A stretch of DNA of 64,000 bases. Origin: Rhodospirillaceae bacterium. Lineage in GTDB: Bacteria; Pseudomonadota; Alphaproteobacteria; Bin65. Made by a program: the position numbers and the translations under genes. The notes under the pieces are model-generated. The model saw nothing but the letters and a program-made list of their open reading frames with translations, had not been told where the DNA came from and searched no databases. The stretch covers positions 52,217 to 116,216 of the forward strand of contig WTGH01000048.1 of NCBI GenBank assembly GCA_011523655.1, read 5' to 3'. Below are positions 41,199-49,309 of this stretch, piece after piece (within the stretch, counting starts at the first letter, position 1; each line of letters begins with the position of its first letter).

Positions 41199-41539
41199 GC
41201 GCGCCGTCCTTCCGGCCCCGGTTCGGTCCGGGCGACGCCGTCACCGTATCGGCCCGCTTCCCGACCGGCCGGCGCCATCTCCGCACCCCCTTCTACATCC
41301 GTGGCAAGACCGGCGCGGTCGAGCGCGTCTGCGGCGCCCACAGGAACCCGGAGGAACTCGCCTTCGGCACCTACAACGGCGCGCGCATCCCGCTCTACCG
41401 GGTCCGTTTCGACCAGGCCCATGTCTGGGACGACTATACCGGCAGCCCGGCCGACACGATCGATATCGAAATCTACGAAACCTGGCTCGAGCCGGCTGGC
41501 GGCCCGGCCCATAGGGGAGACGACAGCAATGCCGCATGA
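41195..41539 (+). CDS. Nitrile hydratase/thiocyanate hydrolase SH3-like subunit (beta C-terminal type)
   Basis: A 114-residue protein with the SH3-like barrel of the nitrile hydratase β C-terminus. It shows RFGPGDAVTVSARFP, then HLRTPFYIRGKTGAVERVCGAHRNPEELAFG (in part), and PLYRVRFDQAHVWDDYTG, all hallmarks of that domain. The basic residues that contact the metal claw of the α subunit are in the RTPFYIRGK region. It overlaps the upstream subunit gene by 4 bases and the metal-binding subunit gene by 11, an arrangement like the scnB-scnA-scnC order of thiocyanate hydrolase. Confidence 0.85.
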   Translation: MSAPSFRPRFGPGDAVTVSARFPTGRRHLRTPFYIRGKTGAVERVCGAHRNPEELAFGTYNGARIPLYRVRFDQAHVWDDYTGSPADTIDIEIYETWLEPAGGPAHRGDDSNAA

Positions 41540-42149
41540 TTCTCACGAACACGCCGCCATCGAGGCCGACGGGCCCGAGGGCTATTACCAGCATCTCGCC
41601 GCGGCGACGCGCAGCCTGCTGATCGAGAAGGGCGTGTTCAGCGCCGGCGACATGCGCGCGATGATCGAGAAGATCGATGAACGCTCGCCGGCCGTCGGCG
41701 CCAGGATCGTTGCCCGCGCTTGGACCGATGCCGCGTTCAAGGAACGGCTGCTGGCGCAGGGCAAGAAGACGATGAAGGAGGAGCTGGACATCGACCCGGT
41801 GGTCGCCGACATCGTGGTCGTGGAGAACACGGCCGACGTCCACAACATGGTCGTCTGCACCCTGTGCTCCTGCTACCCGGTCTTCATCCTCGGCCGGCCG
41901 CCGGACTGGTACAAGAGCTACGCCTACCGCAGCCGGACGGTGCGCGATCCGCGCGGCGTGCTGCGCGAATTCGGCACGGAGATCGACCCCGGCCGCGAGG
42001 TCCGCGTCCACGATTCGACCGCCGACATGCGCTATCTGGTACTGCCGATGCAGCCGGACGGCACGGAAGGCTGGCCGGAGGAGAAGCTGGCCGGGATCGT
42101 CACCCGCGACACCATGGTCGGCGTCGCCGAGGTGCAGGCGGCGGGGTAG
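41529..42149 (+). CDS. Nitrile hydratase alpha/thiocyanate hydrolase gamma-type metal-binding subunit
   Basis: A 206-residue catalytic subunit. The metal claw reads VVCTLCSCYP (around residue 112), i.e. C-T-L-C-S-C, the cobalt-type sequence; iron enzymes have Ser in place of Thr. The middle Cys residues are oxidised to sulfinic and sulfenic acids in known enzymes. WYKSYAYRSRTVRDPRGVLREFG follows, as in nitrile hydratase α. With the two preceding small subunits it should form an enzyme that hydrates nitriles or hydrolyses thiocyanate. No metallochaperone or amidase gene is adjacent. It converges on the reductive dehalogenase gene. Confidence 0.9.
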   Translation: MPHDSHEHAAIEADGPEGYYQHLAAATRSLLIEKGVFSAGDMRAMIEKIDERSPAVGARIVARAWTDAAFKERLLAQGKKTMKEELDIDPVVADIVVVENTADVHNMVVCTLCSCYPVFILGRPPDWYKSYAYRSRTVRDPRGVLREFGTEIDPGREVRVHDSTADMRYLVLPMQPDGTEGWPEEKLAGIVTRDTMVGVAEVQAAG

Positions 42150-42183
42150 GGCGGGCGGCGCTCTCGTATCGGCATTTGAGCCC

Positions 42184-43398
42184 TTACCCGTTGCCCGACC
42201 ACCAGTCCCGCGGCCTCAGCCGCTGCGCGCGGCCGGACCGGTCATCGAGCCAGAGCGCCAGCCGGCGCAGCGGCGAGAGGGCGAGGCGCAGCCACAGACG
42301 GTTCGTCCAGCGCCGGAAATCCCGGTTGAAGGGACAGACGCGCAGGCAGATCGCACAGTCGGAGGCCAGCTTCGCCCAGTAGCCGAAGCATTTCTCGGCA
42401 TCCGACGTCCATTTCACCACGCCCCGGATGGCGGACCGGTTCGGGCGGTCGGCCTTCGGCGGGCCGTAGGGCAGGGCATTCACCGGGCAGGCATCGGCGC
42501 AGCGCGTGCAGACGGCGCAGAATTCGGCGACGCCGAGCTTGCGCGGCGCGTCGTGGGCCAGGGGCAGGTCGGTGAAAATCTTGGAGAAGCGCAGGCGCGG
42601 GCCGGTCTCCGGGGTGATGACGAGCTGGTTGCGGGCATATTCGCCGAGCCCGGCCTTGAGGGCGTAGGGAATCACGAGCGCCGTGTCGTTCATGGAGGCG
42701 ACCGCGCGGTAGCCGAGGGCCCTGATATAGGCGGCGGTCTGCATGACGATGGCCGCCTCGTGGCTGTACTCCCGCCCCGTCGCCGCACCGGCCAGCGCGG
42801 AGGGGTAGGTCGCGACCAGCCCCTCGTCCATTTCGTGGCCGAGCACGATGACGCTTTCCAGATCGTCCGGAAGGCCCGCCGGCGCCTCGGAGAAGTCGCG
42901 CACGTCGACCCGCGACTCATAGGTCCAGCGCTCGTCGTATTCCGTGATTCCGCACAGGCTCGCGCCGAAAAACCGGGCGACCTTCTTGATCTCGGCCGCC
43001 ATGGCCGCCCGGTCCTCGACAGCGACTCTCTCCGCAACGACCGGCGTGTCGTCCGAGATCGCCGCCTGGAATCCTTCCCGCCGGCCCTGCCCGATATGGC
43101 GGTCGGTGATCAGGTCGGAGATCAGCCAGGAGGCGTTGCGGAGCGCGAAATCCCGCTGGTTGAAGCCGTCGCCCCGGCGCGCAGTGAAGTCCGCCCGGTA
43201 GGAGTCGAAGAAGGCATCGGACTCCTTCGTGCGCACGCGCTCGTCCCAGAAGGCCCGGGTGAAGACATCGTCGATCTGCCGGAACGGCGCGAAGTCCCCG
43301 GTCGTCTCGATTCCCGCCGCCGCGTCGCTCCCGGCGAAGCGCGCCCGCCAGCGCGTGCGGCGGTCTTCGAGGCTTTCCTCGTTTTCGGGCCAGCTCAT
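42184..43398 (-). CDS. Reductive dehalogenase family protein (RdhA-like, cytoplasmic type)
   Basis: A 404-residue protein with two ferredoxin-like [4Fe-4S] motifs at the C-terminus, CAVCTRCADACP and C-x11-CAICLRVCPFN. The central part matches the corrinoid-binding core: VARFFGASLCGITEYDERW, HEMDEGLVATYPSALAGAATG (part), ALGYRAVASMNDTALVIPYA and GLGEYARNQLVITPETGPR (part). There is no Tat signal peptide and no membrane anchor gene (rdhB), so it belongs with the cytoplasmic, respiration-independent group that removes halogen from haloaromatics using cobalamin. The family also includes epoxyqueuosine reductase relatives, but the RdhA blocks are clear. Confidence 0.82.
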   Translation of the reverse strand: MSWPENEESLEDRRTRWRARFAGSDAAAGIETTGDFAPFRQIDDVFTRAFWDERVRTKESDAFFDSYRADFTARRGDGFNQRDFALRNASWLISDLITDRHIGQGRREGFQAAISDDTPVVAERVAVEDRAAMAAEIKKVARFFGASLCGITEYDERWTYESRVDVRDFSEAPAGLPDDLESVIVLGHEMDEGLVATYPSALAGAATGREYSHEAAIVMQTAAYIRALGYRAVASMNDTALVIPYALKAGLGEYARNQLVITPETGPRLRFSKIFTDLPLAHDAPRKLGVAEFCAVCTRCADACPVNALPYGPPKADRPNRSAIRGVVKWTSDAEKCFGYWAKLASDCAICLRVCPFNRDFRRWTNRLWLRLALSPLRRLALWLDDRSGRAQRLRPRDWWSGNG

Positions 43399-43469
43399 CG
43401 GACCGAGTCTAACCCGGATTTCTCGCCAAGGTCACGGCCTGCCTGCCGGGTTCGGTCGAACGGGTAATC

Positions 43470-44375
43470 CTACCGCCGCCACTCCGTATCCTGACCCAGC
43501 GCGATCACGTCTTTGCGGACCTGCTGGGTGCGGGCGAGGCGGGCCATGATGGCGTCGGCGTCGCTGCGCCTGACGGCGCGGCGCAGGGCCGAAAGGTCCT
43601 CGGTGAAGCGGTCGAGCATCTCCAGCACCGCCTCCCGGTTGGTCAGGAACACGTCGCGCCAGAAGTCCGGCTTGGTCGCGGCGATGCGGGTGAAGTCGCG
43701 GAAGCCGCCGGCCGAGAATTTGACGACCTCGGCCTGCACGTCCTCCTCCAGCTCGGTCGCCGTGCCGACGATGGTGTAGGCAATCAAATGGGGCAGATGC
43801 GAGGTCATCGCGAGCACCAGATCGTGGTGCAGCGGGTCCATGATCTCGATCTCCGAGCCGGCGGCGCGCCACAGGGCCGCGACGGTCTCGACCGCGGCCG
43901 GGTCCGTCCCGTCCGGCGGCGTCAGGATGCACCAGCGGTCCTCGAAGAGTTCCGCAAAGCCGGCGTCCGGGCCGGAAAATTCCGTGCCGGCGATCGGGTG
44001 GCCGGGCACCAGATGGACGCCGTCCGGCAGGGGCGGGCCGAGGGCGGCGATCGCAACCTGCTTGGCCGAGCCGACGTCGGTGACGATGGCGCCGGCCTTG
44101 AGATGCGGGCCGATCGCCTCGGCGAGACCGGCATAGCCGCCCAGATGGATGGCGACGATGATGAGATCGGCGCCGGCGACCGCCTCGACCGGATCCTCGA
44201 CCGCCCGGTCCGCGATGCCGAGCTCCAGGATGCGCGCCCGGACCTCGGCGCGGCGGGCGCAGCCGACCAGATCGTCGGCCAGCGCCTCGCGCCGCATGAC
44301 GCGCAGCAGGGACGAGCCGATCAGGCCGGTGCCGATCACGGCGGCCCGGCCGAACCGGGGGGCGTTGCCGCTCAT
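43470..44375 (-). CDS. tyrA: Prephenate/arogenate dehydrogenase
   Basis: A 301-residue NAD(P)-dependent enzyme of tyrosine biosynthesis. The Rossmann motif is AVIGTGLIGSSLLRVMR (residues 12-28). The active-site region is LVPGHPIAGTEFSGP with the conserved His, and HLPHLIAYTIVG follows, with the FRDFTRIAAT segment typical of TyrA. It oxidatively decarboxylates prephenate or arogenate. The start overlaps the hisC stop (ATGA), so it is translated after hisC in one operon. There is no ACT domain, so feedback control would have to work differently. Confidence 0.92.
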   Translation of the reverse strand: MSGNAPRFGRAAVIGTGLIGSSLLRVMRREALADDLVGCARRAEVRARILELGIADRAVEDPVEAVAGADLIIVAIHLGGYAGLAEAIGPHLKAGAIVTDVGSAKQVAIAALGPPLPDGVHLVPGHPIAGTEFSGPDAGFAELFEDRWCILTPPDGTDPAAVETVAALWRAAGSEIEIMDPLHHDLVLAMTSHLPHLIAYTIVGTATELEEDVQAEVVKFSAGGFRDFTRIAATKPDFWRDVFLTNREAVLEMLDRFTEDLSALRRAVRRSDADAIMARLARTQQVRKDVIALGQDTEWRR

Positions 44376-45475
44376 CGGCCGACGAATGTGCGCAGCGAAG
44401 CCACGACCGCCCGCATTTCGTCTTCCAGGCCAACGGTGATGCGCAGGAAGTCCGGCAGGCCGTAGCCGGCGACGGGCCGCGGAATGATGCCGTCGCCCTT
44501 CAGATGGGCTTCTGCCGCCGCTGCGTCCCGGCCCTCCTCGGCGGCAAATCCGACCAGCACGAAATTGCCGATGCTGGGCAGGACGGTCAGCCCGAGCTGT
44601 TCGACCTGCTCGGCGAACCAGGGCAGCCAGATGTCGTTATGCGCCCGCGCCCGGTCGATATGGCCGACATCTTCGAGCGCCACCAGCGCTGCCGCCTGGG
44701 CCGCCGCGTTGACGTTGAACGGCCCGCGCGTCCGGTGCAGCACGTCGCACACTGCCGGAGCGGCATAGCACCAGCCGACCCGGAGCGCGGCGAGGCCGTA
44801 AATCTTGGAAAAGGTGCGCATCGTCGCGACATTGTCGTGCGTCTGCGCCAGCTCCAGCCCGTCGGTATAGTCGTTGCGCGTGACATATTCGGCATAGGCG
44901 GCGTCGACGACGAACAGAACGTGCGGCGGCAGGCCGGCATGCAGGCGTTCGACCTCCCCGGCGGCGACGTAGCTGCCGGTCGGATTGTTCGGGTTGGCCA
45001 GGAAGACGATTTTCGTCCGTTCCGTCACCAGGTCGAGCATGGCGTCGACATCGGCGCGATAGTCGGTCTCCGGCGCCATCACCGGCGTTGCGCCGGCCGC
45101 CAGCGTCGCGATCGGATACATGGCGAAGCCGTGCCGGCTGAACAGCACCTCGTCGCCCGGCCCGGCGTAGGCCTTGGTCACCAGGCCGATGATCTCGTCG
45201 CTGCCGTTACCGACGACGATCCGGTCGGGATCGATCCCGTTGCGCGCGCCGAGCGCCCGGCGCAGGTCCGCCGCGCCGCCGTCGGCATAGCGGTGCAACG
45301 AATCCTTCGCCGCCGCGTAGGCCGCGATGGCCTTCGGGCTTGGCCCCAGCGCGCTTTCGTTGCTCGCCAGCCGGATCGGATCGTCGATACCGGGCAGGCC
45401 GCCTTCCCCGCCGACATAGCGGGCGATCTTCATGATGCCCGGCCTGGGCTGCGGGCGCTGTTCGGACGCGCTCAT
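44372..45475 (-). CDS. hisC: Histidinol-phosphate/aromatic aminotransferase
   Basis: A 367-residue PLP aminotransferase. It has RLASNESALGPSPKAI near the start, VGNGSDEIIGLVTKAY, LANPNNPTGSYV, the cofactor Tyr/Asp region DAAYAEYV and the PLP lysine in TFSKIYGLAALRVGW. The C-terminal Arg is in the VAGYGLPDFLRITVG segment. It transaminates histidinol phosphate and probably prephenate or phenylpyruvate, since it is coupled to tyrA by a 4-base overlap and lies downstream of chorismate mutase. An ATG at 45475 matches the family N-terminus. Confidence 0.9.
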   Translation of the reverse strand: MSASEQRPQPRPGIMKIARYVGGEGGLPGIDDPIRLASNESALGPSPKAIAAYAAAKDSLHRYADGGAADLRRALGARNGIDPDRIVVGNGSDEIIGLVTKAYAGPGDEVLFSRHGFAMYPIATLAAGATPVMAPETDYRADVDAMLDLVTERTKIVFLANPNNPTGSYVAAGEVERLHAGLPPHVLFVVDAAYAEYVTRNDYTDGLELAQTHDNVATMRTFSKIYGLAALRVGWCYAAPAVCDVLHRTRGPFNVNAAAQAAALVALEDVGHIDRARAHNDIWLPWFAEQVEQLGLTVLPSIGNFVLVGFAAEEGRDAAAAEAHLKGDGIIPRPVAGYGLPDFLRITVGLEDEMRAVVASLRTFVGR

Positions 45476-45570
45476 GGCGCATGCTCCGTAGGAGTTAAGG
45501 AAGAAAATCGAACCATGCAGAACTTCTCACCGATTGCACGATTGGGCCCGGCAAAGCCATATCGCAATTC

Positions 45571-45711
45571 CTCCTCCTCTTCAGAGGGGGAGGCCAGGTG
45601 GGGGTGGAGTCACGCAAGACGCCGCACCCGGGGAGGAATTTGTATCGGCAGGCGAATGCACCCCCATCGACCTCGCTGCGCTCGGCCACTTCCCCCTCTG
45701 GAGAGGGGGAA
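45571..45711. repeat. Paired G/C-rich hairpin repeat, family C
   Basis: The left end (about 45571-45594) folds CTCC-rich against GGGGGAG. The right end, TTCCCCCTCTGGAGAGGGGG (from 45690), folds on itself. GTGGGGGTGG and CACCCCC in the interior also pair, and the two ends are reverse complements overall. It is an alphaproteobacterial-style intergenic palindrome with no coding content. Confidence 0.7.
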
Positions 45712-45781
45712 GAACATCTCGATCCGGAGCGTCAAGGCGATTGTTCGTGCGCCCACCGGACGGATTGCGGAATCGTGATCC

Positions 45782-46000
45782 TTAGACTCCAGGCTCCGAA
45801 TTTCGCACATCCTGCGAGCGTTCAGGGCAAGCCATTCCTTTCCCGTCGTGATCCGAAGGCGTCGAACCGCCCGGCACCCCGGTTTCGAGAAAGTTCCGAT
45901 GGGCGATGTATGCGCGATGCAGACGGTCGGCCTCGGTGCAAATCCATGCTCGCCGCTCGGCCGGCAGATCCTTCATCAATTCTCGAAGCGACAAAGCCAT
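45782..46000 (-). CDS. Uncertain small protein, possible antitoxin-like remnant
   Basis: A 72-codon frame starting MALSLRELMKDLPAERRAWI, then CTEADRLHRAYIAHRNFLE. The LPAERR opening resembles the N-terminus of XRE-type antitoxins that begin LPxERRxxIExxAxxL, but the HTH that should follow is absent and the last ~25 residues look random. It may be a truncated remnant. It lies 10 bases downstream of the chorismate mutase gene on the same strand. I do not recognise a function. Confidence 0.3.
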   Translation of the reverse strand: MALSLRELMKDLPAERRAWICTEADRLHRAYIAHRNFLETGVPGGSTPSDHDGKGMACPERSQDVRNSEPGV

Positions 46001-46010
46001 TCGCTATTAA

Positions 46011-46793
46011 TCACATTACCAGCGGCGCCGGGAACCGGCCCAATTGCAGCACCGGGCGATCGTCGGCCGGCCCCGCATTTTCCGGCGCGTCGGCCAACTC
46101 GCCGTCGACGGCGAGCACGGCCCGGCCGTCGGGCAGGGAGCACAGGATCTCGATCGCCGGATCGTCGGGCACCCGGTCGTGCGGTGCAATGGCGACCGAC
46201 AGGTCGTCGCCGCTTTCCTCGGCGACGCCGCGGCCGACCGCGATCCAGCCGCCGCCCGGCACGGTGAAGGGCAGGCGCCACAGCAGGGCGCAATCCGGCC
46301 GCTCGGCCAGCAGGCCCGCCGCCGCTTTCCAGGCGTCGCCGTCGAGAACCGGAAAGAGCGCGATGTCCGCTTCGCCGCTCGCCACGTCGACGATCGGGCT
46401 GGCCGCCCAGGCGTAGCTTTGACTGGCGCCGAAATGCAGCCGCGCGGTCTGTTCCGCCGCCCTGTCCGCCGCGGCGACGACAAGCGGCCGTTGAACCGCG
46501 ATGGACGCGCCGATGACCTCGCGCCAGATCGCGTGGATTGCCGTCGGGTCCATCGGTCCGTCGTAGCGCGCGATCAAGGCCCGGATCAGGGCCGCTTCCC
46601 TGCCCGGACGATGCACCGGCGCGCCGTCGTCCGCCGTCGCGCCGGCGCTCTTGGCGGCGCCGACCTGCTGCGCAATCGATAGCCGTTCGGTAATGGCGGC
46701 AAGCATGCGGGAATCGACATCGTCGATCCGGGCGCGCAGCGCGGCGAGGGTATCGGCAAGAGCGGCCGCGACCTTGTCGCTGTCGGCAGGCAT
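46011..46793 (-). CDS. Chorismate mutase (AroQ type) with C-terminal extension
   Basis: A 260-residue protein. Residues ~8-95 are an AroQ helical chorismate mutase: LAALRARIDDVDSRMLAAIT, ERLSIAQQVGAAKSAG and REAALIRALIARY, followed by IHAIWREVIGASIAVQ. This domain converts chorismate to prephenate. The remaining ~160 residues form an α/β region (GEADIALFPVLDGDAWK, FTVPGGGWIAVGRG) seen in alphaproteobacterial chorismate mutases, possibly a degenerate regulatory domain. Start chosen at 46793; an upstream ATG at about 46868 is possible. The gene is divergent from metA and on the same strand as hisC and tyrA. Confidence 0.82.
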   Translation of the reverse strand: MPADSDKVAAALADTLAALRARIDDVDSRMLAAITERLSIAQQVGAAKSAGATADDGAPVHRPGREAALIRALIARYDGPMDPTAIHAIWREVIGASIAVQRPLVVAAADRAAEQTARLHFGASQSYAWAASPIVDVASGEADIALFPVLDGDAWKAAAGLLAERPDCALLWRLPFTVPGGGWIAVGRGVAEESGDDLSVAIAPHDRVPDDPAIEILCSLPDGRAVLAVDGELADAPENAGPADDRPVLQLGRFPAPLVM

Positions 46794-46944
46794 ATCGAGG
46801 CGTTGTCCCGGTATCGCGGGAGAGGGTTGCGCCTCCTCCCCTACACCGGCCGGGGGCATGGCGTCCATGTTTCCGCGATCTCGACAACCGCACCGCACAT
46901 GCCATATCAGCGTTTCGCAACCCAAATTGCCGCCGAGCGCGTCC

Positions 46945-47871
46945 ATGCCGATCAAGATCCCCGACGACCTGCCCGCCGCCAACATCCTGCAGAAGGAAGG
47001 CGTCGACGTGATGCGCGAGCAGGATGCCGTCCGGCAGGATATCCGGCCGCTCAGGATCGCCCTGCTCAACCTGATGCCGAAGAAGATCGAGACCGAGACC
47101 CAGCTGTCGCGGCTGATCGGTTCGAGCCCGCTGCAGGTTGAGATGACGCTGGTCTCGCCGTCACACTACATTCCGTCGAACACGCCACAGGAGCACATGC
47201 TTGCCTTCTACAAGCCGTGGGAGGACATCCGCGACGAGAAGTTCGACGGGCTGATCGTCACCGGCGCGCCGGTCGAAGAGATCGAGTTCGAGGAGGTCAA
47301 ATACTGGGACGAGCTGGAAGCGATCATGGACTGGTCGAGGACCAACGTCCATTCCAGCTTCAATATCTGCTGGGGCGCCCAGGCCCAGCTCTATCATCAC
47401 TACCGGGTCCCGAAATATCTGCTGCCGCGCAAGATTTCCGGCGTCTTCGGCCATCGCGTGGCGCGGCGCACCGACCCGATGGTGCGCGGCTTCAACGATG
47501 TCCTGCCCGTGCCGGTCTCGCGCTACACGGAATGCCGCGCCCGGGATATCGAGAAGCACGAGCCGCTGAGTATCGTGCTGGAATCCGACGAGGCCGGCGT
47601 CTGCATGGTGACCGACAGGGCACTCAACGCCGTCTACATGTTCAACCATCTCGAATACGAATCGCGCACCCTCTACAACGAATATGTCCGGGATATAGAG
47701 GCGCGTCCGGATACGGTGCGCATTCCGGAAAACTATTTCCCCCACGACGATCCGTCGAAGACCCCGCGCAACACCTGGAAGGCGCACGGCCATCTGCTGA
47801 TGGGCAACTGGATCAACAAGCTCTACCAGACCACGCCGTTCGCGATCGGCGAGATCGGCGGCGGAAAGTAA
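46945..47871 (+). CDS. metA: Homoserine O-acyltransferase (MetA family)
   Basis: A 308-residue enzyme of methionine biosynthesis, activating homoserine with acetyl- or succinyl-CoA. It begins MPIKIPDDLPAANILQKEGV. The catalytic Cys is in SSFNICWGAQAQLYHHY (residue ~142) and the His in KISGVFGHRV, with the Glu in FNHLEYESRTLYNEY. Substrate preference cannot be settled by eye; many proteins annotated as succinyltransferases in this family use acetyl-CoA, which would suit the metY gene at 30974. No SAM riboswitch is visible in its leader, unlike metY. Confidence 0.93.
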   Translation: MPIKIPDDLPAANILQKEGVDVMREQDAVRQDIRPLRIALLNLMPKKIETETQLSRLIGSSPLQVEMTLVSPSHYIPSNTPQEHMLAFYKPWEDIRDEKFDGLIVTGAPVEEIEFEEVKYWDELEAIMDWSRTNVHSSFNICWGAQAQLYHHYRVPKYLLPRKISGVFGHRVARRTDPMVRGFNDVLPVPVSRYTECRARDIEKHEPLSIVLESDEAGVCMVTDRALNAVYMFNHLEYESRTLYNEYVRDIEARPDTVRIPENYFPHDDPSKTPRNTWKAHGHLLMGNWINKLYQTTPFAIGEIGGGK

Positions 47872-47912
47872 CGGCGTTCCTTCTTCCGGGCACGAGCGTC
47901 TTTCCCTCATTC

Positions 47913-47986
47913 GTCATATCGACCGGAGCAGTCCATTGGACTGCGGAGCGGAGATATCTAAGCGAGAACGGTGTCTCATATCGACG
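47913..47986. repeat. Dispersed inverted repeat, family A, copy 2 (short)
   Basis: GTCATATCGACCGGAGC at the left and GGAGCGGAGATATCTAAGCG in the middle match family A copy 1 at 32292. A final CATATCGACGG resembles the left arm again. It is shorter than the other copies and lies between metA and the integrase pseudogene. Confidence 0.7.
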
Positions 47987-48122
47987 GGCTTGCTTTTTCT
48001 CTCTGTTTTTCAATGAGATAAGAGATTTACGGCGCGACATCCGTTGCTCTGCAATGCACCCCGAATTGCGTATTCCGGGTACCTATCGGGTACCGGATTG
48101 CTCAGCCAGGACAGCAGGTGTC

Positions 48123-49255
48123 ATGCCTCGAATCACCAAGCGCGTCGTCGACGCCCTCAAACCCCACGACCGCGAGCGCGTCGTCTGGGACGACGAGATC
48201 AAGGGCTTCGGCGTGCGCGTCCATCCGACCGGCAAGCGGGTCTACATCGTCAAGTACCGCCACAGGGGCCGGGTCGTAAAGACCACCATCGGGCCGCACG
48301 GCCCCATCGCCCCGGCCGAGGCGCGGGCGCGGGCCACCGAGATCATCACCGCCGCCCGCACCGGCCGGGACCCGGCGGCGGCGGTAGTAGGGGCCCGACC
48401 GTAGCCGAACTGGCGCAGCGGTTCCTGGAGGAGTGTCTCCCCGCCCACTGCAAGCCGGGGACGCAGACCGTCTACCGCAGCGCGCTGGTGAACCACGTCG
48501 TCCCGAGGCTCGGCACCCGCCGGGGGGCCGACGTCGAGCGCGCCGACATCGTCGCCCTGCATCACGCGCTGCGGGCGACGCCCTACCAGGCCAACCGGAC
48601 GGTCCAGATCCTGTCGCGCCTCATCACGCTCGCCGAGGTCTGGGGCCTGCGCCCGGACGGCTCCAACCCGTGCCGGCACGTCGGGCGGTTCCGCGATGAG
48701 AAGCGCGAGCGCTTCCTGTCCGACGCGGAATACGCGCGCCTCGGCGCCGCCCTGAATGCGGGCGAGGAACAGCGGCTGGAGCCGCCCGAGGTTATAGCGG
48801 CGGTCCGGCTGCTGATGCTGACCGGCTGCCGGCGCTCGGAGATCCTGACGCTGCAATGGGACCATGTCGACCTGGAGGCCGGGGAGCTGCGCCTGCCGGA
48901 TTCGAAGACCGGGGCCAAGTCGGTGCATCTGAGCGACCCGGCGATCGCCGTGCTGCGCGCCATCCCGCGGCGCGCGGGCGATCCCTTCGTCATCGCCGGG
49001 AGCGCGCCTGGCCGGCCGATGAAGGACCTGCACCATTACTGGCAGCGCATCTGCAGGCGGGCCGATCTCGAAGGCGTGCGCATCCACGACCTGCGACACT
49101 CCTATGCCAGCGGCGGCCTGATGGCCGGCGAGGGGTTGCCGATGATCGGCAAGCTGCTCGGCCACACCAACGTGCATATGACCGCCCGCCACGCCCGTCT
49201 CGCCAACGACCCGCTCAAGTCCGCCGCCAACCGCATAACCGGCCGCGGCCCGTGA
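48123..49255 (+). pseudogene. Tyrosine-recombinase integrase, frameshifted and lacking the catalytic Tyr
   Basis: The N-terminal part (48123 to about 48385: ITKRVVDALKPHDRERVVWD) and the core (from about 48395: GPTVAELAQRFLEECLP) are in different frames, so one or more bases were gained or lost near 48380-48400. The catalytic core retains Arg in TGCRRSEIL, HDLRHS and LLGHTN. The nucleophile is lost: the site expected as TARYAHL reads TARHARL, a Tyr-to-His change. The protein resembles phage or genomic-island integrases. No tRNA or att duplication was found next to it. It marks a formerly mobile region. Confidence 0.85.
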
Positions 49256-49309
49256 AGCGCCGCTGCAAGGCCAACCGACGGTGCCATGGCGCTGCGCATG
49301 CTGAGGTCT

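Larger units (their letters stand above)
45476..46010. other. Repeat-bearing gap between hisC and chorismate mutase genes
   Basis: This 535-base interval contains the family C hairpin repeat (45571-45711) and a small uncertain frame (45782-46000). No terminator with a U tract was seen, so co-transcription across the gap from chorismate mutase to hisC is possible. Any promoter for hisC should lie near 45480-45560. Confidence 0.55.

Noticed and set aside
45571..45711. CRISPR-like or tandem repeat array
   Set aside because: Only one pair of inverted hairpins is present, with no regularly spaced direct repeats; no CRISPR array or cas gene was seen anywhere in the window.
46860..46945. SAM riboswitch in the metA leader
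   Set aside because: The short leader lacks the GATTT, TTGC and AGCTAAA blocks of SAM-II and no other SAM class was recognisable.
47872..48122. tRNA gene or att site next to the integrase
   Set aside because: No cloverleaf or CCA-adjacent arm could be drawn; the interval is mostly a family A repeat.
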